Assembly: GCA_030045295.1 (NCBI GenBank)
Contig: JASIGD010000508.1
Location: 1-11,166, forward strand
DNA: 11,166 nucleotides
Reading direction: 5' to 3'
Source: Streptosporangiaceae bacterium
Lineage (GTDB): Bacteria; Actinomycetota; Actinomycetes; Streptosporangiales; Streptosporangiaceae
In this document: positions 7,186 through 11,166 of the stretch, piece after piece
How positions within the stretch are numbered: the stretch's first letter is position 1
Layout: each line of letters starts with the position of its first letter
Notes under the pieces: generated by a model
Told to the model about the DNA's origin: nothing
Database searches by the model: none
The model's input: the letters and a program-made list of their open reading frames with translations, nothing else
Made by a program: the position numbers and the translations under genes

Positions 7186-7793
7186 CCATCTCCTCCCTGC
7201 GCAGGTGAGACGCTCCCGCTCGTCGATCGGTTCCCCCGCAGGTGCGCCAGGTAGGGGAGCAGCCGGGCCCGGGCCCGGGCGCAGCGGCTCTTGACCGTGC
7301 CCGGTGAGGTGTCCAGGATGGCAGCGGCATCGGCGACGGAGAAGCCGAGCATGTCGACCAGCACGAGCGCGGCCCGCTGCTGAGGCGGCAGGATCCGCAG
7401 CGCGGCGTCGATGTCCAGCCTGGTATCCGCGGCCCGGGCGGGATCGGAGCCCTGCGCGACCATGGCCTCAAACGCCTGCTCGTCGCCGGCGGACATCGCC
7501 GGGCGGACGGCCTTACGGCGCAGCCGGTCGAGGGACGCGTTGACCACGATCCGGTGCAGCCAGGTGGTGACGGCGGAATCGCCGCGGAAGTCGGCGGCCC
7601 GCCGGAAGGCGGAAACCATCGCGTCCTGCAGCGCGTCAGCGGCCTCCTCAGGGTCGCAGACGGTACGCAGGGCGACCGCCCACAGCCGGTCCCGGTGCCT
7701 GCGGAACAGCTCGCCGAACGCTTCACTGTCCCCGGCCACGTGCCGACGGAGGAGTTCGGCGTCCGGAGGCCACTCCTCGTCGGTGCCCTGCAT
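7182..7793 (-). CDS. sigM: ECF RNA polymerase sigma factor SigM
   Basis: An extracytoplasmic-function sigma factor that redirects RNA polymerase to envelope-stress genes. The 203 residues contain sigma region 2 at about 24-93, with the DALQDAMVSAFRRAADFRG core-binding segment and the promoter-melting TTWLHRIVVNASLDRLRR. An acidic/Gln linker (about 100-125) leads to sigma region 4 at about 129-183, with the helix-turn-helix FSVADAAAILDTSPGTVKSR. It starts six bases after the pseudokinase stop and has no strong ribosome site, so coupling to the upstream gene is likely. It overlaps the anti-sigma start by three bases. The call as SigM rather than another ECF factor rests on synteny: murJ, the pseudokinase, the anti-sigma gene and trxBA surround sigM in the same order in Streptomyces and mycobacteria. 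No auto-regulatory promoter was found just upstream. Confidence 0.93.
   Translation of the reverse strand: MQGTDEEWPPDAELLRRHVAGDSEAFGELFRRHRDRLWAVALRTVCDPEEAADALQDAMVSAFRRAADFRGDSAVTTWLHRIVVNASLDRLRRKAVRPAMSAGDEQAFEAMVAQGSDPARAADTRLDIDAALRILPPQQRAALVLVDMLGFSVADAAAILDTSPGTVKSRCARARARLLPYLAHLRGNRSTSGSVSPAQGGDG
7190..7197 (-). promoter_or_regulatory. Strong Shine-Dalgarno site for the anti-sigma gene
   Basis: The minus strand reads GGGAGGAG four bases before the ATG at 7183-7185, inside the last codons of sigM. It chooses this start over the in-frame ATG at 7171-7173, and suggests the anti-sigma factor is made at least as well as the sigma factor. Confidence 0.65.
7263..7280. repeat. Tandem CCGGGC tract within sigM
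   Basis: Three head-to-tail copies of CCGGGC make an 18-base self-complementary GC-only tract. It encodes part of the alternating Ala-Arg run in sigma region 4 (residues about 172-177). Copy-number change by slippage would add or remove two residues without shifting the frame. It may simply reflect the amino-acid run combined with high GC. Confidence 0.5.
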
Positions 7794-7799
7794 GGAGCA

Positions 7800-9476
7800 T
7801 CAGCCTGACTGGCTCACGGGCGGACCGTGGAGCACGACGTTGTAGATCTGCGCCTGGTACTCGCCGGGGGATCCGGTCAGCGGCGGCAGGTAGGTGATCC
7901 AGAGCAGCACGTAGCGGCCGGTCTTGCTGCTGGTCACGTTGAAGGCCGTGCGGCCGGCCGCGGTGCTGGAGCTTGATACTTCGGTGAACGTGCTCAACGT
8001 CGAGGGGACCGGGCTGTCGTCGTTGCCGATCTCGATCTCGACGTGCGTGCAGCAGGTGCTGCCGAACTGGACCACGACCTGGCTCAGCCGGACCTGCCTG
8101 CCCATGTCGAGGATCAGCCCGGTGCCCGGCTTCAGGTTCCCGAGCCTGGGGTAATTGAGGTAGTAATCGGTGTGCCAGAACGTGCTCGGGTTACCGTCTA
8201 TCGCGTTCTTGGCCCCGTTGCCGTCCTCGTTGCCGCCGTCGTTGCCGTACGCGTCGAAGCTGTTCGCGCTGACCGGCTTGAGGACCACGGAGGCCGCCGC
8301 GGCCGGGGCGGAGGAGGAGGGACGCTGGGTCGGCGGCGAGCCGGCTGTGCCGTGCGCGCGGTGGGTGAGTGACCAGCCGGCCACGCCCGCCGCGACCAGG
8401 ATGAGCACGATCAGGGCGCTGATGACGGCCGCGGCCACCGCGGAGCGGTCGGCAGGCGGGCGGCGGTACGGGACCCCGCCGCCGGTCCGCTGCCTGGGAA
8501 CGGCCGCCTGGCCCGGGTTCGTCGGCCCGGTCGGATAGTAGTCGGGCGCGCGCAGCGCGGCGGTGGGCGCCGAGACCGCCGGCAGCGGATCAGGCGGGAC
8601 GGCGCTCGCCAGCGCGTCGGCGAACATCGCGGGGGTGGTGAGCGCGGGTCCGTGGCGGCTGGGCCGCTGGAACAGCGCCTGGCAGGTCAGGGCGTCGATG
8701 TTGGCCGGCACGGCCGCGGACACCTGCCGCGGCGTGCACGGCACCCCCTCGGTCTCGGGCGCGGGCGGGAGCCCGGCCGGCCCTGGCCCGGCCCCCCTTC
8801 CGGCCGGGTCAAGCGCTTCGGTCTCAGCAGGATCGTCGGTTCGGCCGGACTCCGCGACTGGATCGGGCTGCTGGGCCCCGGCAGGTTCCCCGGGGCTCGG
8901 CCAGTAGCCGGTCAGCGCCGCGTAGAGCAGGCTGGCCAGGCCGCGGGTATCGGCGAGCTCGGAGCTCTCGCCGTCACCCGGCGACTCCGAAGCCGCGCCC
9001 GCCAGGACGGCGTCTATGCCCAGCCCGGTAATCTTCACCCCGCCCCCGGCCGTCCAGTGCAGGCACGCCGGGTCCAGCCGCAGGTGCGCCAGCCCCGCGG
9101 CGTGCGCGCTGGCCAGGGCCTGCGCCGCGGCGGAAACCAGCGAGACCGCGCGCGGGGACTCGAGGGGGCCCTCAGCGAGCATGTCGAGCAGCGACTCGCC
9201 GGCCGGCCAGTCGGTCACCACGTAGGCCCCGTCGGCGTCTTCTACGTCGAATACCTGGGAGAAACGCGGGTCGGTGAGCCTGCTCGCGGCCCGGGCCGCG
9301 GCGATGGCCTCGGCTATCCTCGGGAAGTCCGCCGCGAACGTGAGCACGGTTATGGGACGGGCGAGGGTCTCGTCGGTGGCCTTCCAGTACGTCCAGCCGG
9401 TGCCCTCGCTCGTCTGGTCAACGAGGCGGTAGCGCCCCGCCAGCCGCGTTCCTGGTTCCGACGTGTAGGTGCTCAT
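7800..9476 (-). CDS. Membrane pseudokinase with extracytoplasmic discoidin-like domain (MurJ-associated)
   Basis: The 558 residues have four parts. Residues 12-290 resemble a Ser/Thr protein kinase but lack the catalytic set: ITVLTF (42-47) stands where the beta-3 lysine belongs, HLRLDPACLHW (131-141) replaces HRD, and GLG (151-153) replaces DFG. A Pro/Gly/Glu-rich insert fills 192-245. A Pro-rich linker leads to one membrane segment at about 345-370, with the C-terminus outside. Residues 397-555 form a galactose-binding/discoidin-like fold, with AIDGNPSTFWHTD at 425-437. In mycobacteria the same pseudokinase, membrane segment and outer domain are fused to MurJ, and the phosphorylated pseudokinase is bound by FhaA. 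Here it is a separate gene 15 bases after murJ. I infer it regulates MurJ, with the outer domain sensing cell-wall sugars. The ATG at 9474-9476 has only a weak ribosome site. Confidence 0.85.
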   Translation of the reverse strand: MSTYTSEPGTRLAGRYRLVDQTSEGTGWTYWKATDETLARPITVLTFAADFPRIAEAIAAARAASRLTDPRFSQVFDVEDADGAYVVTDWPAGESLLDMLAEGPLESPRAVSLVSAAAQALASAHAAGLAHLRLDPACLHWTAGGGVKITGLGIDAVLAGAASESPGDGESSELADTRGLASLLYAALTGYWPSPGEPAGAQQPDPVAESGRTDDPAETEALDPAGRGAGPGPAGLPPAPETEGVPCTPRQVSAAVPANIDALTCQALFQRPSRHGPALTTPAMFADALASAVPPDPLPAVSAPTAALRAPDYYPTGPTNPGQAAVPRQRTGGGVPYRRPPADRSAVAAAVISALIVLILVAAGVAGWSLTHRAHGTAGSPPTQRPSSSAPAAAASVVLKPVSANSFDAYGNDGGNEDGNGAKNAIDGNPSTFWHTDYYLNYPRLGNLKPGTGLILDMGRQVRLSQVVVQFGSTCCTHVEIEIGNDDSPVPSTLSTFTEVSSSSTAAGRTAFNVTSSKTGRYVLLWITYLPPLTGSPGEYQAQIYNVVLHGPPVSQSG

Positions 9477-9491
9477 AGGTTGACATCCATG

Positions 9492-11166
9492 CTAATGCCG
9501 CCCGCTTTTCCCGCCGAACTTCGCCACGGCGGTCCTGGCCAGGAACCCGAACTCGGACACGCGCAGCGCCTTGGCGCAGAGCCCGTACAGCACGACCGCG
9601 CCGCCCCCGCCGATGATCGTGACCACCAGTCCGTAGGCCGCGCTGGGATCGGCGATGACGTGTCCCAGCCCGATCATCACGACGAGCGCGAAGATGGCGC
9701 CGGGGATGGTCGCCAGGTGCATCCGGGTGAGGCTCCGGGCGATCACCCGGCCGTCGAGGCTGCCGACCCTGCGCAGCAGCAGCGCCCACCCGGCGGTGGC
9801 CCCGACCAGGTTCGCGACCCCGTAAGCGACGGCCAGTCCGGCCACCACATCCAGGTGAGGCAGCATGGACAGCGCGATCAGGCTGCCGGCGATGCCGACG
9901 CACATCGTGAAAACGCCGACCACGGCGGCCATCCGGCTGTCCTGGAACGAGTAGAAGACCCGCAGCTGCAGCTGGGTGAGCATGTACGGCACCAGGCCCA
10001 GGGCGAACAGGCCGAAGACCTCGCCGATGTACCTGGCCTGCGCGGCGTGGTCGCTCCCGTAGGAGAACAGGAACTCGGCGATCGGCCCGCCGAGCACGAA
10101 CAGGTAGATCGACGCGGGCACCACCAGCACGGACGCGAGCCGGACGCCGATCGAGAAGTCATCCCTGACCAGCGAATAGCGGCGCGCGGTGGCGTGCTCG
10201 CTCATCCGGGGCAGCAGCGCGGTGATGACGGAGATGCCGACGATGGCGTACGGCAGCTGGAACAGCTGCCAGGCGATGGAGTACGCGGAATAGCCGTTCG
10301 CGCCCGATGAGGCCTTGTTCGCGATGATCTGGACGACCAGGTAGCCGGCCCACTGGGTGATCACGTAGACCGACATCCAGCCGGCCATCCGGCCCATCTC
10401 GGATACCTCGCCCGGCCTGAACCCGAAGGCCGGATGCCACCTGAACCCGGCCCGGCGCAGCGACGGGACCAGCGCGATCGTCTGCGCGACGACGCCGACC
10501 GTGGTGCCGATCCCGAGCAGCCGCACGCCGAACGGCGAGATGTTCGACGGCTCCTTGCTCAAGCCGACCATGACCGCGTAGAGCGCGGTGACGGCGATCA
10601 CGACCACGTTGTTGACCACGGGAGCCCACATCGGCGCCGCGAACCGGCCGCGGGTGTTCAGGATCGCGCCGATGAGCGAGCACATCCCGTAGAAGAAGAT
10701 CTGCGGGATGAAGAAGTAGGCCCACACCACCATGAGGTTGTGCTCGGCGGCGGCCTGGCTGCCGACCGGACCGTGGATCGACGGCGCGTACAGGTCGACC
10801 AGCGGGCCTGCCGCCAGCGTGGCCAGCACCGTCACCACCAGCAGCGCCACCGCGCCGAGGGTGAACAGCCGCTGCGCGTACGCCTCGCCGTGATCGGGAT
10901 CGCGCTTGGCCGCCTTGACCAGCAGCGGTACCACGACGCTGGTGAAGATGCCGCCGAGCATCAGGTAGTAGACGGTGTTCGGCAGGGTGTTGGCGTTGTT
11001 GTACGCGTCGCCCAGGTAAGTGGTGCCGACCGCGTATACCAGGACCAGGGTGCGCACGAAGCCGGTGCCCCGGGATACCAGGGTGCCCGCCGCCATGCCG
11101 GCGCTGGACCTGATCAGGTTGGATCGCGGCCTCGCGGGCTGCGCCGGCGCGCGGGACTGGCGCGGG
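9492..11166 (-). CDS. murJ: Lipid II flippase MurJ (MviN), 5' partial
   Basis: An integral membrane protein of the MOP exporter superfamily that moves lipid-linked peptidoglycan precursor across the membrane. The frame is open to the window edge. The ATG at 11094-11096 is probably internal, because the codons before it (ending NLIRSSAG) continue the family's N-terminal helix, so the start lies outside. About 557 residues are visible, with roughly 14 hydrophobic helices. Counting from that Met, SRGTGFVR carries R9 and R15 with the same spacing as the functionally important R18 and R24 of E. coli MurJ. It is followed by ANTLPN and the LGGIFTSVVVPLLVKA helix. The protein ends after FGGKSGRH without the fused pseudokinase of mycobacterial MviN; that domain is encoded by the next gene, 15 bases on. 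It is the most upstream visible gene of the murJ – pseudokinase – sigM cluster. Confidence 0.94.
   Translation of the reverse strand, partial: PRQSRAPAQPARPRSNLIRSSAGMAAGTLVSRGTGFVRTLVLVYAVGTTYLGDAYNNANTLPNTVYYLMLGGIFTSVVVPLLVKAAKRDPDHGEAYAQRLFTLGAVALLVVTVLATLAAGPLVDLYAPSIHGPVGSQAAAEHNLMVVWAYFFIPQIFFYGMCSLIGAILNTRGRFAAPMWAPVVNNVVVIAVTALYAVMVGLSKEPSNISPFGVRLLGIGTTVGVVAQTIALVPSLRRAGFRWHPAFGFRPGEVSEMGRMAGWMSVYVITQWAGYLVVQIIANKASSGANGYSAYSIAWQLFQLPYAIVGISVITALLPRMSEHATARRYSLVRDDFSIGVRLASVLVVPASIYLFVLGGPIAEFLFSYGSDHAAQARYIGEVFGLFALGLVPYMLTQLQLRVFYSFQDSRMAAVVGVFTMCVGIAGSLIALSMLPHLDVVAGLAVAYGVANLVGATAGWALLLRRVGSLDGRVIARSLTRMHLATIPGAIFALVVMIGLGHVIADPSAAYGLVVTIIGGGGAVVLYGLCAKALRVSEFGFLARTAVAKFGGKSGRH

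Noticed and set aside
7794..7920. SigM autoregulatory promoter (GGAAC...CGTC) upstream of sigM
   Set aside because: A CGTC is present near the end of the pseudokinase gene, but no GGAAC-like -35 lies at the needed spacing.
9476..9487. Alternative ATG at 9485-9487 for the pseudokinase (also reading MSTY)
   Set aside because: It is in a different frame and gives only a short peptide; the ATG at 9474-9476 opens the kinase-like frame.
8652..10310. Long plus-strand open frame (552 codons) opposite the pseudokinase and murJ
   Set aside because: Its translation is Arg/Gly/Pro/His-rich with no recognisable domain, and it is antisense to two well-supported genes. This is a common by-product of GC-rich codon use.

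Overview
The window looks like a chromosomal segment of a high-GC actinobacterium, close to the replication origin. The evidence is GC-rich codon use, many GTG starts, and gene order. A ParB gene and a parS-like site lie at one end. A murJ – pseudokinase – sigM – anti-sigma – trxB – trxA block lies at the other. This block is known from Mycobacterium and Streptomyces next to parAB. A Streptosporangiales-like or related lineage is possible, but the genus cannot be fixed from this sequence.

Left part (1-2892): the 3' portion of parB runs rightward, with its N-terminus off the window. It meets a leftward gene for a low-specificity threonine aldolase. A parS-like palindrome sits between the end of ParB homology and that gene. 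As written, the parB frame has no stop where ParB homologs end. It stays open through parS and about 395 bases of antisense aldolase, so a stop loss or an indel is suspected. Upstream of the aldolase on the same strand is a compact D-Ala-D-Ala ligase.

Middle (2920-4993): a fold-type I PLP aminotransferase heads a likely three-gene leftward unit (aminotransferase – ddl – aldolase). It diverges from a GNAT-family acetyltransferase gene. The 135-base divergent gap holds the control region and a strong Shine-Dalgarno sequence that decides the aminotransferase start. The acetyltransferase gene converges on trxA with only 34 bases between them.

Right part (4994-11166): a compact leftward cluster reads murJ (lipid II flippase, 5' end off the window), a membrane pseudokinase with an extracytoplasmic discoidin-like domain, the ECF sigma factor SigM, its zinc-finger membrane anti-sigma factor, thioredoxin reductase and thioredoxin. 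Gaps are 15, 6 and -3 bases through the sigma/anti-sigma pair. A GGAAC-N18-GTT element matching the SigR/SigH thiol-stress promoter lies before trxB, so trxBA can probably be transcribed separately under disulfide stress.

The cluster joins envelope assembly (MurJ, its pseudokinase partner, and possibly Ddl), envelope stress signalling (SigM and its anti-sigma) and thiol redox control (TrxB/TrxA) beside chromosome segregation (ParB/parS). I see no mobile element, CRISPR array, RNA gene or wholly new system. The points worth a second look are the parB 3' end, the parS site, the redox promoter, the pseudokinase ectodomain and the atypical second-locus ddl.
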